From a bacterium 1XD42-54 (GTDB taxonomy: Bacteria; Bacillota; Clostridia; Lachnospirales; Lachnospiraceae): a stretch of 64,000 bases of DNA. Below the pieces are notes generated by a model that did no database searches, was not told the origin of the DNA, and saw only the letters and a list, made by a program, of their open reading frames with translations. The position numbers and the translations under genes are program-made. Positions within the stretch are counted from its first letter, which is position 1; the number at the start of each line of letters is the position of its first letter. The stretch lies in the NCBI GenBank assembly GCA_003612585.1, contig RAZH01000004.1:1-64000 (forward strand), given 5' to 3'. This document shows positions 30,921 to 41,760 of the stretch, one piece after another.

Positions 30921-32188
30921 TCATAGCGGGCGGTGGAGCCGCTGGTCTTACAGCGGCAGTTTTTGCGGCACGCCAGGGAGCAGAAGTTACCGTGCTGGAA
31001 GGCATGGAACGCCCAGGGAAAAAGCTTCTTCTGACAGGAAACGGACGCTGCAACCTGACGAATCTGGACGTGGCGTTATCCGGAAAGTATTATGGAAGCG
31101 GGGCGGCGGTTGCCAGAAAGCTGACAGAGCAGTTCGGAGCTTCAGAAGTACTTTCATTTTTCGAAGAACTTGGGCTTTTGACGACAGAAAAAAACGGATA
31201 CGTTTATCCGTACAGTCTGCAGTCCGGGGCAGTTTTGGGCGCATTGCTATCGGAAATCCGCCGGCTTCGTGTGAAGCTCAAGCTTGGGGAAAAAGTAGAA
31301 TCTATTCAACAGGAAGAGGAGCGGTGGAAGGTAAAAACTGCTTCCTGGTGTTATACGGCAGATGCTCTTGTTCTCGCCTGCGGCGGAAAAGCAGTTCCGT
31401 CTACCGGTTCTGACGGAAGCGGTTACGCGCTTGCACGGATGTTGGGACATTCTGTTACTGTGCCGCGTCCGGCACTGGTTCCGCTTGAATGCAATGGCAG
31501 AATGTATGAACGGCTTTCTGGTGTGCGATGCCGGGCGGCGGTTTCGTTATACAGAGCAATATCAGAAAAAAATAAAAACGAGGTTCAAAAAGAGGCAGTA
31601 CTTCTGAAAAAGGACATTGGAGAGCTCCAATGGACAAAATACGGCGTATCCGGGATCGTTATTTTTCAGCTGTCGCGTTTTGTTTCAACTGCCAGCCATC
31701 CGCAGCAGATGTATTTGGAAGTTGATTTGCTTCCGGATTTTGAGAAGGCATATCTTGTTGCATTTTTAGAACGGCGCGCAGCTCTGTTCTCGAAGGAGCG
31801 TACCGTAGCGCTTCTTAGCGGTCTTTTGCACGAAAAGCTGATACCAGTTCTTTTAAAAAATGCGGAAATCCCGGAAAAGCTATCCTGTGGGGAGGTTGAT
31901 GCAGTGCAGATAGAAAGGCTGGTTGTACAGGCCAAAAAGCTGCGGCTTTCCCTTGCAGGTACCAAATCTTTCGATGTCTGTCAGGTATGCGCAGGCGGTG
32001 TGGACTGCCGGGAAGTCTCAGATAAAACGTTGGAATCAAAAAAATGGAACAATCTTTTTTTTGCAGGAGAACTGCTTGATGTGGACGGACCGTGCGGCGG
32101 ATATAATCTGCAATGGGCGTGGACGAGCGGATACGTGGCGGGGATGTCTGCCGGGAAAGAAAAGAAGGAAGAAAAGGGGACAATATGA
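30905..32188 (+). CDS. HI0933/BaiN-like NAD(P)/FAD-dependent oxidoreductase
   Basis: IIAGGGAAGLTAAVFAARQGAEVTVLEGMERPGKKLLLTGNGRCNLTN. Confidence 0.9.
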   Translation: MGKRVIIAGGGAAGLTAAVFAARQGAEVTVLEGMERPGKKLLLTGNGRCNLTNLDVALSGKYYGSGAAVARKLTEQFGASEVLSFFEELGLLTTEKNGYVYPYSLQSGAVLGALLSEIRRLRVKLKLGEKVESIQQEEERWKVKTASWCYTADALVLACGGKAVPSTGSDGSGYALARMLGHSVTVPRPALVPLECNGRMYERLSGVRCRAAVSLYRAISEKNKNEVQKEAVLLKKDIGELQWTKYGVSGIVIFQLSRFVSTASHPQQMYLEVDLLPDFEKAYLVAFLERRAALFSKERTVALLSGLLHEKLIPVLLKNAEIPEKLSCGEVDAVQIERLVVQAKKLRLSLAGTKSFDVCQVCAGGVDCREVSDKTLESKKWNNLFFAGELLDVDGPCGGYNLQWAWTSGYVAGMSAGKEKKEEKGTI

Positions 32189-33798
32189 TACTGCGAATCA
32201 GCGAATTGAAAATGCGTCCGGATCACACCAGAAAAGAGTTTGAGAGGGAACTGCGGAAAATACTCCAAAAGAAAGACGGTCCGCTGGAATATGAGATTAT
32301 GCGGCGGTCGATTGATGCGCGCAAAAAACCGGATCTGTTTTATGTGTATACGGTCGACGTAAAGGTTGAAGAAAATGCAGGTCTTTTAAAAAAGATCAAA
32401 ACGAAAAAGGTGGCAGTAGTCAATCCTTTGGAATATCAGTTTCCGTATAACAGCCAGAGACGGAAAACAAAGAACAGTCTTCGTCCTGTTGTTGTCGGTT
32501 GCGGGCCGGCCGGTCTTTTCTGTGCACTTATGCTCGCAAGAAGCGGACTTTGCCCGATTCTTCTTGAGCGCGGCGAACCGGTTGAGCAGCGAATGGAGAC
32601 GGTAAACAGGTTTTGGAAAGACGGTATCCTGAATCCGGATTCCAACGTACAGTTCGGAGAAGGAGGAGCCGGAACTTTTTCGGACGGAAAGCTGAACACT
32701 ATGATCAAGGATCCGGATGGCAGGATTCGCTTTGTTCTCAAAGAATTTGTCAGAGCAGGCGCAGATCCGGTTATTTTGTACGATCACAAACCGCATATCG
32801 GAACGGATGTGCTTGTAAATGTTGTGCGGAATATAAGGGAAGAAATTATTGCTCTGGGAGGAGAGGTTCGTTTTGACAGTACCCTGACTGGAATTACAGC
32901 TTTGGAGAGCGGAAGTGGATACAGTCTTGCAATAAACGGACAGGAACGTGCATTTACTGCGGAACATGTGGTTCTGGCGCTGGGGCACAGTGCCCGCGAT
33001 ACGTTTTTTATGCTGTACAAATTGGGACTGCCCATGCAGGCAAAAGCTTTTGCAGTCGGATTTCGTATGGAACATTCGCAGGAAATGATTAATGAAGCCA
33101 TGTATGGGAAAAACTGCCCTTATGAGCTTGGTGCGGCACCTTATAAAGTGACGTACAAATGTGAAAACGGGAGAGGTGTCTATTCCTTTTGTATGTGTCC
33201 GGGTGGCTATGTGGTAAATGCATCGTCAGAAGAGGGGATGACGGCTGTGAATGGTATGAGCTACAGCAGCCGAAGCAGTACAAGCGCGAACAGTGCAATT
33301 GTTGTGACGGTTACACCGGAGGATTACAGCGAGGATTTGCAGAATCCGCTTGCCGGCATCGCATTTCAGCGCCGTATTGAGCGGGCAGCATACGAGTGCG
33401 GCAATGGCAGTATACCGGTTCAGCGCTTTGGCGATTTTTGTGAAAGTAAAAAAACGGAGCTGTCTGGAACAATCATATCACAGTGTAAAGGCCGCTATGA
33501 GGCGTCAGATCTGCGAAAGATTCTGCCAGAAGAACTGAATGTTTCTCTGATCGAGGGGATTCATGGGTTTGCCCGAAGGATAAGAGGGTTTGACGATCCG
33601 GATGCCCTTTTGCTGGGGGTAGAAAGCCGTACTTCCTCGCCGGTTCGTATTTTGCGTGGCGATAACCTACAAAGCAGCCATCCTGATTTTACGGGTATTT
33701 ATCCGTGCGGAGAAGGAGCGGGCTATGCAGGCGGCATTACTTCTGCTGCAATTGATGGAATCCGTGTGGCCGAAGCAGTCTGCGCTGCTTACCAATAG
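32185..33798 (+). CDS. FAD-dependent dehydrogenase (COG2509-like)
   Basis: PVVVGCGPAGLFCALMLARSG, FGEGGAGTFSDGKLNT, YPCGEGAGYAGGITSAAIDGI. Confidence 0.88.
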   Translation: MILRISELKMRPDHTRKEFERELRKILQKKDGPLEYEIMRRSIDARKKPDLFYVYTVDVKVEENAGLLKKIKTKKVAVVNPLEYQFPYNSQRRKTKNSLRPVVVGCGPAGLFCALMLARSGLCPILLERGEPVEQRMETVNRFWKDGILNPDSNVQFGEGGAGTFSDGKLNTMIKDPDGRIRFVLKEFVRAGADPVILYDHKPHIGTDVLVNVVRNIREEIIALGGEVRFDSTLTGITALESGSGYSLAINGQERAFTAEHVVLALGHSARDTFFMLYKLGLPMQAKAFAVGFRMEHSQEMINEAMYGKNCPYELGAAPYKVTYKCENGRGVYSFCMCPGGYVVNASSEEGMTAVNGMSYSSRSSTSANSAIVVTVTPEDYSEDLQNPLAGIAFQRRIERAAYECGNGSIPVQRFGDFCESKKTELSGTIISQCKGRYEASDLRKILPEELNVSLIEGIHGFARRIRGFDDPDALLLGVESRTSSPVRILRGDNLQSSHPDFTGIYPCGEGAGYAGGITSAAIDGIRVAEAVCAAYQ

Positions 33799-33905
33799 CT
33801 GCATATTTATGAAAAATTAATAGACTTGGGTGTATACTTTCCAAAAAAGTTGTGCTACAATAACTCAATGGCTCAACCAAAGGGTAGAGAGTATCTGTTT
33901 TTTAT

Positions 33906-34640
33906 ATGAGCGATACTTTATTATTAGATCAAAATTATGATACTGCTTCAAAGACAATGAAAAGTATCCCAAAAGAGGAAAGGCCTTATGAAAAGTGTCT
34001 TGCACACGGAGCTGGCGTGTTAAGCGACGCGGAGCTTCTGGCTGTGATACTTCGCACAGGGTCAAAAGGTGAATCGGCATTGGAACTGTCAAGGAAGGTA
34101 CTTGCTCAGCATGGGGAAGGAAGCGGACTTCTGGGCATTTATCACATGTCGATTTCTGATTTAACGAGGGTAAAAGGACTCGGAAAAGTGAAGGCTATCC
34201 AGTTAAAATGTGTGGCGGAGCTTTCAAAGCGGATTTCGAGGCAGACGTTTTCAGACGGGATTAGTTTTAAGGACCCTGCAGCAGTTGCAAGATATTATAT
34301 GGAAGAGATGCGCCATCAGGAGCAGGAAATTCTGATGCTTGCGATGCTGAACAGTAAGGGACTGCTGATTGCAGATCAGGTGATATCAAAAGGTACTGTC
34401 CGGGCAGCGATGTCATCGCCGCGTGAGATATTCATTGAGGCTGTGCGCCATCATGCTGTCAGCATTATTTTGCTTCACAATCATCCGAGCGGAATTCCAG
34501 ATCCCAGCAGGGAGGATATTTTGATGACCAGGCGTGTAAGGGATGCCGGGCGGCTATTGGGAATTGAGCTGCTGGATCATATTATTATAGGTGACTGCCA
34601 GGCTGTCAGCATGAGGGAGCAGGGCATCTGGCAGGAGTAA
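33906..34640 (+). CDS. radC: RadC/JAB-domain protein
   Basis: HHAVSIILLHNHPSGIPDPSREDILMTRRVRDAGRLLGIELLDHIIIGD. Confidence 0.93.
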   Translation: MSDTLLLDQNYDTASKTMKSIPKEERPYEKCLAHGAGVLSDAELLAVILRTGSKGESALELSRKVLAQHGEGSGLLGIYHMSISDLTRVKGLGKVKAIQLKCVAELSKRISRQTFSDGISFKDPAAVARYYMEEMRHQEQEILMLAMLNSKGLLIADQVISKGTVRAAMSSPREIFIEAVRHHAVSIILLHNHPSGIPDPSREDILMTRRVRDAGRLLGIELLDHIIIGDCQAVSMREQGIWQE

Positions 34641-34651
34641 GGGGAATCTAC

Positions 34652-35671
34652 ATGTTATTTCAAAAGGTTTGTGGGATTGATCTGGGCACAGACACGATAA
34701 AACTGCGTGATAAGAGCGGAAAACGCTTTTTATACAGCAAGAACCTTCTTGCCATGCGGCAAATTGGCAAACTGTTGGCAGTTGGTGATGCCGCATATGA
34801 AATCTACGAAAAAAATCCGGAAAATGTCAGAGTCGTATGGCCTATGGCAGGTGGTGTCATTGCCAATCTGACAGAGATGGAGATTGTTCTTTCGCATCTT
34901 CTGAAAAGCTTTACCGGAATGTTGCATACCGGAGCTTCTTTATGCATTGCAGTGCCAAGTGATATTACCCAGGTGGAAAAACGCGCCTTCTTTATGGTTA
35001 TGCGCAGCAAAATAAATGCCGGAAGTATCCGGCTGATTGACAAGGGTATTGCAGATGCGGTCAGTGCGGGCCTTCCCGTCTTATCATCACGCGGACATAT
35101 GGTAGTTAACATCGGAGCAGATACGACGGAGATTGCAGTGATTTCTTCCGGAAGGGTAATCCTGAGCCAGACGCTTAAAACAGGTGGCAGGAAACTGGAT
35201 GAGGATATTGCAACCATGGTACGCCGGAAGTTCAATCTGAATATTGGTCAGAAGACCGCAGAATCACTGAAAAACAATCTTGCATTCATGATCAACGGTC
35301 CCCGTTTGGAACAGAAAGTATTTGGTATCCATACGCTTTCGGGCCTTCCGAAATCAGACCTGATTCCATCGCTTGCGGTCAGCGTGGCAATTATTGATTC
35401 CATTGATTCGATTATTGAAAGCATGAAAGCCATCTACAATCGTGTTCCGCCTCAGATTATGAAAGATATTACCAGGGAGGGAATTTACCTGACCGGAGGC
35501 GTATCCATGATACTCAATCTTCCTGAATATATCCGACGGGAAATCGGAATCCCGCTGCATCATATTCAAGATCCGAAGAACAGTACCATCCGAGGTCTGG
35601 TGGAAGTTTTGAACAACAAAGATCTGCGGCAGTGTACGTATTCACTGACAGATCTGACAGGAATGAGATAA
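34652..35671 (+). CDS. mreB: MreB/Mbl-like rod-shape determining actin homologue
   Basis: GIDLGTDTIKL, MVVNIGADTTEIAVISSG, followed by mreC and mreD. Confidence 0.88.
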   Translation: MLFQKVCGIDLGTDTIKLRDKSGKRFLYSKNLLAMRQIGKLLAVGDAAYEIYEKNPENVRVVWPMAGGVIANLTEMEIVLSHLLKSFTGMLHTGASLCIAVPSDITQVEKRAFFMVMRSKINAGSIRLIDKGIADAVSAGLPVLSSRGHMVVNIGADTTEIAVISSGRVILSQTLKTGGRKLDEDIATMVRRKFNLNIGQKTAESLKNNLAFMINGPRLEQKVFGIHTLSGLPKSDLIPSLAVSVAIIDSIDSIIESMKAIYNRVPPQIMKDITREGIYLTGGVSMILNLPEYIRREIGIPLHHIQDPKNSTIRGLVEVLNNKDLRQCTYSLTDLTGMR

Positions 35672-35684
35672 AGGCAGGGGAATT

Positions 35685-36656
35685 ATGAAAAAAACGACGA
35701 ATGACAATTTAAAAAGCAAATACCTGCTTGCAGGACTCAGTGTGTTCTGTGTTGCGTTGATTCTTATTTCTTTTCTTGATAGCAGTGCGGTTGCGCCGGT
35801 GAAACAGGTGAGTGGCTTTTTGATCACGCCGGTTCAGAAGGGAATTAACGGTTTTGGAAGCTGGCTTTCCGGGTTGACGGATAATTTCGAGGATGCGGAA
35901 ACACTTCGGAGGGAAAACAAAGAGCTGAGTGCGCGCGTGGACACGCTGACAGAGGAAAACAGCCAGCTGATCCAGGACAGGGAAGAACTGCGCAGGCTGA
36001 GAGAACTTTTTGATCTGGATGAGCAGTATGATGAATACGAAAAAGTAGGAGCGCGCGTTATTGCAAAGGAAAGCGGCAACTGGTTTCAGCTTTTTACGAT
36101 TGACAAAGGTTCCAACGACGGGATTCAGCCGGATATGAATGTTATTTCAGGCGGCGGCCTTGTCGGAATTGTGACAGAAACCGGCCCGAACTGGGCAACG
36201 GTACGCTCAATTATTGACGACAACAGCAATGTCAGCGCCATGGTTTCCACGACTTCTGACCGGTGTGTTATTGCCGGAGATCTGCGTTTGATTGACGAGG
36301 GATCATTGAATCTTCTGAAACTTACAGATGCAGAGAATAAAGTTCACGTAGGAGATAAGGTGGTTACATCTTATATCAGCGAAAAGTTTCTTCCGGGTAT
36401 TTTGATCGGCTATATCAGTGAGCTTGAAAATGATGCCAACAATCTGACAAAATCCGGGTATATCACGCCAGTTGTGGATTTTCGTCATTTACAGGAGGTT
36501 CTGGTTATCCTGGAATTGAAGGAATATTCCGCGGATGATCTGACGGCAGCGCCTGGAGGAAGCGGTGTTACGGCAGAACCTGGACAGACCGAATCCGGAC
36601 AGACAGAGGCAGAGCAGACGGAACAGTCTGAAAGTGAGACGGTTGAGCCGCAATAG
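35685..36656 (+). CDS. mreC: Rod-shape determining protein MreC
   Basis: TM, coiled coil and GGGLVGIVTETGPNWATVRSIIDDNSNVSAMV. Confidence 0.93.
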   Translation: MKKTTNDNLKSKYLLAGLSVFCVALILISFLDSSAVAPVKQVSGFLITPVQKGINGFGSWLSGLTDNFEDAETLRRENKELSARVDTLTEENSQLIQDREELRRLRELFDLDEQYDEYEKVGARVIAKESGNWFQLFTIDKGSNDGIQPDMNVISGGGLVGIVTETGPNWATVRSIIDDNSNVSAMVSTTSDRCVIAGDLRLIDEGSLNLLKLTDAENKVHVGDKVVTSYISEKFLPGILIGYISELENDANNLTKSGYITPVVDFRHLQEVLVILELKEYSADDLTAAPGGSGVTAEPGQTESGQTEAEQTEQSESETVEPQ

Positions 36657-36720
36657 GCGATCGCTGCATTTGCCGACGTATCCCCAGGGCAGGAAGAGTA
36701 CGCACCGAAAGGAGAGTTTT

Positions 36721-37239
36721 ATGCGACGCAAGATGGTAACGGCATTGTTGATTCTGGTTTGTATCCTTCTTCAGTCAACGGTCTGCCAGATGATTTCGAT
36801 TGCTTCGATTAAGCCGAATCTTCTGATTATCCTGATCGTTTCTTTTGGATTAATGAGAGGCCGCAGAAGCGGCATGATGATAGGCTTTTTCTGTGGTCTT
36901 TTGACTGATCTGTTTTTTGAGAGTGTTCTTGGATTTAATGCAATTATTTACATGTGGGTCGGTTATTTCAGCGGTTATTTTTATCGTATTTTTTACGATG
37001 ATGATATCAAGACACCGTTGTTTCTGATCTCCGTCAGCGATGTGGCTTATGGGATTGTACATTACATTTTCCGATTTCTGCTGCGGGGACGGATTGACTT
37101 CTTTTACTATTTCGGGCGTATTATCCTGCCGGAGATGTTCTACACATTGATTCTGACCATTATCTGTTACAGAGTGCTCTATATGATTAACCGAAAACTG
37201 ACGATTGCCGACAAAGGAGGAGTTGACAGCTTTGTTTGA
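36721..37239 (+). CDS. mreD: Rod-shape determining protein MreD
   Basis: Multi-TM protein between mreC and PBP2. Confidence 0.88.
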   Translation: MRRKMVTALLILVCILLQSTVCQMISIASIKPNLLIILIVSFGLMRGRRSGMMIGFFCGLLTDLFFESVLGFNAIIYMWVGYFSGYFYRIFYDDDIKTPLFLISVSDVAYGIVHYIFRFLLRGRIDFFYYFGRIILPEMFYTLILTIICYRVLYMINRKLTIADKGGVDSFV

Positions 37240-40138
37240 TGAGATGAAAAAAAGCATGAAAAAAGCAGTAAATTCACGTGTTGTTGTTTTAGTCGCCGTG
37301 TTTGTACTGCTATGTGCTATACTTCTGGAGCGTTTATTTCAGCTTCAGATTGTATCGGGAGAAAGTTATCAGAATGATTTTTCACTTTCAATTATGAAAG
37401 AACGTTCTCTTCCCAGTTCCCGTGGTAACATATACGATCGAAATGGAAAACTGATAGCATACAATCAGCTTTCCTATTGTGTCACTTATGAAGACAGTGG
37501 GACGTATGCGAACACGCATACTAAGAATCTTTCAGTGAACAGTGTTTTATATCATGTGATTAAACTGATTGAAGAGCAGGGAGATTCCATTGTAAATGAT
37601 TTTAAGGTTATTCTCACAGACGACGGAACATACGAATACAACGCTTCCGGATTTACCTTAAACCGTTTTAAAGCGGACTTGTTCGGTGAAGCTTATATTG
37701 AGAATCTGAAAGAAGAGCAGCTCAATATTACGGCTCCTGATCTGATTGAACTGCTTTGTAATGAAAAGAATTACGGAATCCTTGACCCAAAGATCACCGA
37801 AAAAGAACGTGAGAAATACGGGCTTCCGGAAACTTATACGGATAAAGAAATTCTTCAGCTTGTGTCACTTCGTGCTTCGATTGCAGCATACAGTTTTCAG
37901 CGCTATCAGACAGTAACAATCGCACGTGATATCAGTGAACAGACCATGGCGAGACTTCTGGAAAATATTGCTGATTTTCCGGGGATCGATATTTCAGAAG
38001 AATACAGAAGAGTTTATACAGATGCAGAATATCTGGCTCCGCTGATTGGGTATACCGGAAAAATATCAGCGGAAGAGCTGGAAGAGCTTCAAAAGGAAAA
38101 CAGCAATTATACAGCAAATGACATTGTTGGAAAAACGGGTTTGGAAAAGGTTCTTGAGACCACACTGCAGGGTGATAAGGGTTCAGAGGTGATTTTTGTC
38201 GATAATCTTGGTCGTGTGCTCAGCGTAGATTCCCGTGTGGAGCCTCAGGCAGGAAACGATGTGCGTCTGACGATTGACATGGATTTGCAAAGAGCCGCTT
38301 ACAATATTCTGGAGCAGTATATTGCAGGTATTGTGTATGCCATGACGATTAACGAGGAACAGTTTAAGGAGTGGCTTACTTCTGCAGACCAGGTACGTAT
38401 TCCGATTTATGACATTTATTATGCACTTTTTGAGAATAATGTACTTGATGTCAGCCATTTGAAAGCAGCGGATGCGTCCGCAAATGAAAAGCACGTATAT
38501 GATGCGTTTCTGGTAAAAGCGGCAGAAATTTTCAGTATTATTAAAAATGAACTTTTATCCGATCAACCGACTGCATACAAAGATCTGAAAGAAGCGTATG
38601 AACTGGGAGAGCAGTATCAGGTATACATGTCCTACATTGTAAAGGACATGCTGATGAATGGAACCGGTATTCTGAACGAGTCTGCGATTGATAAAACAGA
38701 TCCGACGTATATTGCCTGGACAGAAGAGGAAAATATCAGCCTCAAAGAATATCTGACTTATGCAATTTCCAAGAACTGGATTGATATTACGAAGGTTGCA
38801 AGCGATACACAGTACATGGATACACAGGAAATGTACACGGCTCTGGCTGATTACATTGCAGATTATCTCTATGAAGACGATAATTTCTGTAAGCAGGTGT
38901 ACCGTTATATGTTGCAGGAAAACCGTATTTCCGGTGCGGAAATCTGTGTGCTTCTGTTCGACCAGGGGATTCTTGAGATGGACACTGAGGATTATGAAAA
39001 TCTTCTGAACGGTTCTCTGAGCGGATACGATTTTATTCGCGAAAAAATTTACAATCTGGAAATTACGCCTGCACAGCTTGCCGTGACGCCGTGTTCCGGA
39101 TCAATTGTACTGACTGATCCAAATTCCGGAGATGTACTGGCGTGTGTGACGTATCCGGGATATGACAATAACCGACTGGCAAATGAGATGGACACTGCCT
39201 ACTTTAACAAGCTGAATATGGATAAGTCGTCTCCGTTCTACAGCCGGGCAACGCAGGAGGCGATCGCTCCTGGTTCTACGTTTAAGCTGGTATCTTCAGT
39301 TGCCGGAATTATGGAAGGTGTTGTCAATATTGGAGAAGGCATTGGATGTACCGGAAAGTTTGATCTTTTACAGGATGAACATCCGGTCAACTGCTGGAAT
39401 ACATGGGGGCACGGTGTTTTGACGCTGGAGGGTGCGATTAAAGAATCCTGTAACTACTTCTTTAATACGATCGGATACCGACTGGCTACAGTGAACGGTG
39501 ATTACGACGATGACACCGGTGTTGCAGCGCTCACAAAATATGCAGCTATGTTTGGTCTTGACGAGACATCCGGTGTGGAAGTACCGGAAAGCTCACCGCA
39601 TATTTCCAAGAAAGACGCTGTGCGTACGGCTATGGGACAGGCCGACAACCTGTTTACAACGACACAGCTGGCACGTTACGTCGGGGCAGTGGCAAACAGC
39701 GGGACCTGTTACTATCTGACTCTGGTAGATTCGATCACGGACTCTGCCGGAAGTGTTCTGGAAAAGAACGAGGCTAAGATACGGGATGTCATTGAACTAC
39801 CACAGGAGCTTTGGACAACCATTCATGCCGGTATGCGCGGCGTGGTAACCAATCATGCAGTGTTTAAGAATTTTACAGGAGTTGCAGTTGCCGGAAAGAC
39901 AGGTACTGCTCAGGTTAGCACTGATGTGCCGAACCACGGAGTATTTGTCGGATACGCACCGTACGATGGAGACCCGGAGATTGCGATTGCAGTTCGTATT
40001 GCCAATGGTTATACATCCGCAAATGCAGCGTTGGTGGCAAGAGATACGATTTCTTATTACTATGGCCTTCAGCCGGAGGATCAGTTGATTATCGGACATG
40101 CTTCCACCGCATATGAGAATTATGACGTTAACGATTAA
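37232..40138 (+). CDS. mrdA: Penicillin-binding protein 2 (MrdA-like) with large insert; start tentative (TTG 37232 or ATG 37244)
   Basis: SRGNIYDRNGKLIAYN, GSTFKLVSS (SxxK), GKTGTAQ (KTG). Confidence 0.92.
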   Translation: MFDEMKKSMKKAVNSRVVVLVAVFVLLCAILLERLFQLQIVSGESYQNDFSLSIMKERSLPSSRGNIYDRNGKLIAYNQLSYCVTYEDSGTYANTHTKNLSVNSVLYHVIKLIEEQGDSIVNDFKVILTDDGTYEYNASGFTLNRFKADLFGEAYIENLKEEQLNITAPDLIELLCNEKNYGILDPKITEKEREKYGLPETYTDKEILQLVSLRASIAAYSFQRYQTVTIARDISEQTMARLLENIADFPGIDISEEYRRVYTDAEYLAPLIGYTGKISAEELEELQKENSNYTANDIVGKTGLEKVLETTLQGDKGSEVIFVDNLGRVLSVDSRVEPQAGNDVRLTIDMDLQRAAYNILEQYIAGIVYAMTINEEQFKEWLTSADQVRIPIYDIYYALFENNVLDVSHLKAADASANEKHVYDAFLVKAAEIFSIIKNELLSDQPTAYKDLKEAYELGEQYQVYMSYIVKDMLMNGTGILNESAIDKTDPTYIAWTEEENISLKEYLTYAISKNWIDITKVASDTQYMDTQEMYTALADYIADYLYEDDNFCKQVYRYMLQENRISGAEICVLLFDQGILEMDTEDYENLLNGSLSGYDFIREKIYNLEITPAQLAVTPCSGSIVLTDPNSGDVLACVTYPGYDNNRLANEMDTAYFNKLNMDKSSPFYSRATQEAIAPGSTFKLVSSVAGIMEGVVNIGEGIGCTGKFDLLQDEHPVNCWNTWGHGVLTLEGAIKESCNYFFNTIGYRLATVNGDYDDDTGVAALTKYAAMFGLDETSGVEVPESSPHISKKDAVRTAMGQADNLFTTTQLARYVGAVANSGTCYYLTLVDSITDSAGSVLEKNEAKIRDVIELPQELWTTIHAGMRGVVTNHAVFKNFTGVAVAGKTGTAQVSTDVPNHGVFVGYAPYDGDPEIAIAVRIANGYTSANAALVARDTISYYYGLQPEDQLIIGHASTAYENYDVND

Positions 40139-40173
40139 GGCTTGAAGTCTGTATTTTCACAGGGAGAAGAGTT

Positions 40174-40851
40174 ATGGGGCAGAGTGCAGTTATCATTAAA
40201 AGCAATCCATATGGGCTGGTTTTGATGCTGAATCCCGATTTGCCGTTTGAGGAATTGCTGACGGCAGTGGGGGAGAAATTCGGCGCCTCTGCCGGGTTTT
40301 TCAAAAAGGCCAGCCTTGCCCTTACCTTTCGGGGAAGGGTTCTTACAAAAGAGCAGGAAAATGCACTGGTCGAAGCGATCGTGCAGCATTCCGGTATAAA
40401 CGTAATCTGTATTGTAGATGAGTCAAAAGAAACAGAAGCATATTACAAAAGGGCTGTGGTACATGCCATGGAGAAGAAACAGCAGGAGGACGGGCAGTTT
40501 TACCGGGGAACTTTGCGCTCCGGTCAGGTGCTCGAAACAGAGACCAGTATTGTGATTATCGGAGATGTCAATCCCGGAGCCCAGGTGATTTCAAAAGGCA
40601 ATATAGTGATTCTGGGTTGCTGCATGGGTAATATTTATGCGGGGGCTGCCGGAGATTGCGGTTGTTTTGCGGCAGCACTTACGATGAAACCGATGCAGGT
40701 GCGTATTGCTGACAAGACAGCACGCAGTGCGATTGTCAAAAAAACTGACACCGGGGAATATCCGATTGATCCGAAAATTGTTTATATCAAAGAGGACCAT
40801 CTCCAGATCAAGCCGATCACAAATGAAACGTTGATGGATTATTTCGGCTGA
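40174..40851 (+). CDS. minC: Septum site-determining protein MinC
   Basis: GTLRSGQVLETETSIVIIGDVNPGAQVISKGNIVILG. Confidence 0.93.
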   Translation: MGQSAVIIKSNPYGLVLMLNPDLPFEELLTAVGEKFGASAGFFKKASLALTFRGRVLTKEQENALVEAIVQHSGINVICIVDESKETEAYYKRAVVHAMEKKQQEDGQFYRGTLRSGQVLETETSIVIIGDVNPGAQVISKGNIVILGCCMGNIYAGAAGDCGCFAAALTMKPMQVRIADKTARSAIVKKTDTGEYPIDPKIVYIKEDHLQIKPITNETLMDYFG

Positions 40852-40959
40852 TTACCGGAGAGTTCCAAAGCTCCTTATGACAGTTTTCAGGTTTGGGTAC
40901 CGAAACTGATAAAGTACAGAAGATGGCTACGTTTTAAGGAGAAGTGGGAGGAAAAATTC

Positions 40960-41751
40960 ATGAGCGAAGTAATTGTTGTTACATCAGGAAAGGGAGGCGT
41001 CGGTAAGACTACCTCCACGGCAAACATCGGGGCAGGCCTTGCGCGTCTGAATAAAAAAGTAGTTCTGGTGGATACGGATATTGGTCTACGCAATCTTGAC
41101 GTGGTAATGGGGCTTGAAAATCGTATTATTTACAATCTGGTGGATGTGGTGGAAGGCAATTGCCGCATCAAACAGGCGCTGATCAGGGACAAGCATTATC
41201 CACATCTTTATCTGTTGCCATCTGCACAGACTAGAGATAAAAGCGCTGTGACACCGGAGCAGATGATTAAACTGGTGGATAGTCTCAAAGAAATTTTTGA
41301 TTATGTACTTCTTGACTGTCCGGCAGGAATTGAGCAGGGATTTCGAAATGCAATAGCAGCCGCAGACCGTGCGATTGTTGTCACGACTCCGGAAGTATCA
41401 GCAATTCGTGACGCAGATCGGATTATTGGACTGTTGGAAGGTGCCGGGATCAAAAAGATTGATCTTGTTGTAAATCGTATTCGTATGGATATGGTGAGAC
41501 ATGGGCAGATGATGTCTGTGGAGGATGTTATTGATATTCTGGCCGTAAATCTTCTCGGGGCAATTCCGGATGAGGAGAGTGTAGTGATAGCGGCAAATCA
41601 TGGGGAACCGGTCATCGGTAGTGATACGATATCGGGACAAGCTTATTTGAATATTGCAAGAAGGGTGCTTGGGGAAACCGTTCCACTTACTGATCTTGAT
41701 GCAGGCTCTTCTTTGTTGCACCGGATGGCTGCACTTTTCAGGAAGAAGTAG
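40960..41751 (+). CDS. minD: Septum site-determining protein MinD
   Basis: VVTSGKGGVGKTTSTANIGAGLARLNKKVVLVDTDIGLRNLD. Confidence 0.98.
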   Translation: MSEVIVVTSGKGGVGKTTSTANIGAGLARLNKKVVLVDTDIGLRNLDVVMGLENRIIYNLVDVVEGNCRIKQALIRDKHYPHLYLLPSAQTRDKSAVTPEQMIKLVDSLKEIFDYVLLDCPAGIEQGFRNAIAAADRAIVVTTPEVSAIRDADRIIGLLEGAGIKKIDLVVNRIRMDMVRHGQMMSVEDVIDILAVNLLGAIPDEESVVIAANHGEPVIGSDTISGQAYLNIARRVLGETVPLTDLDAGSSLLHRMAALFRKK

Positions 41752-41760
41752 GAGGCCGTC

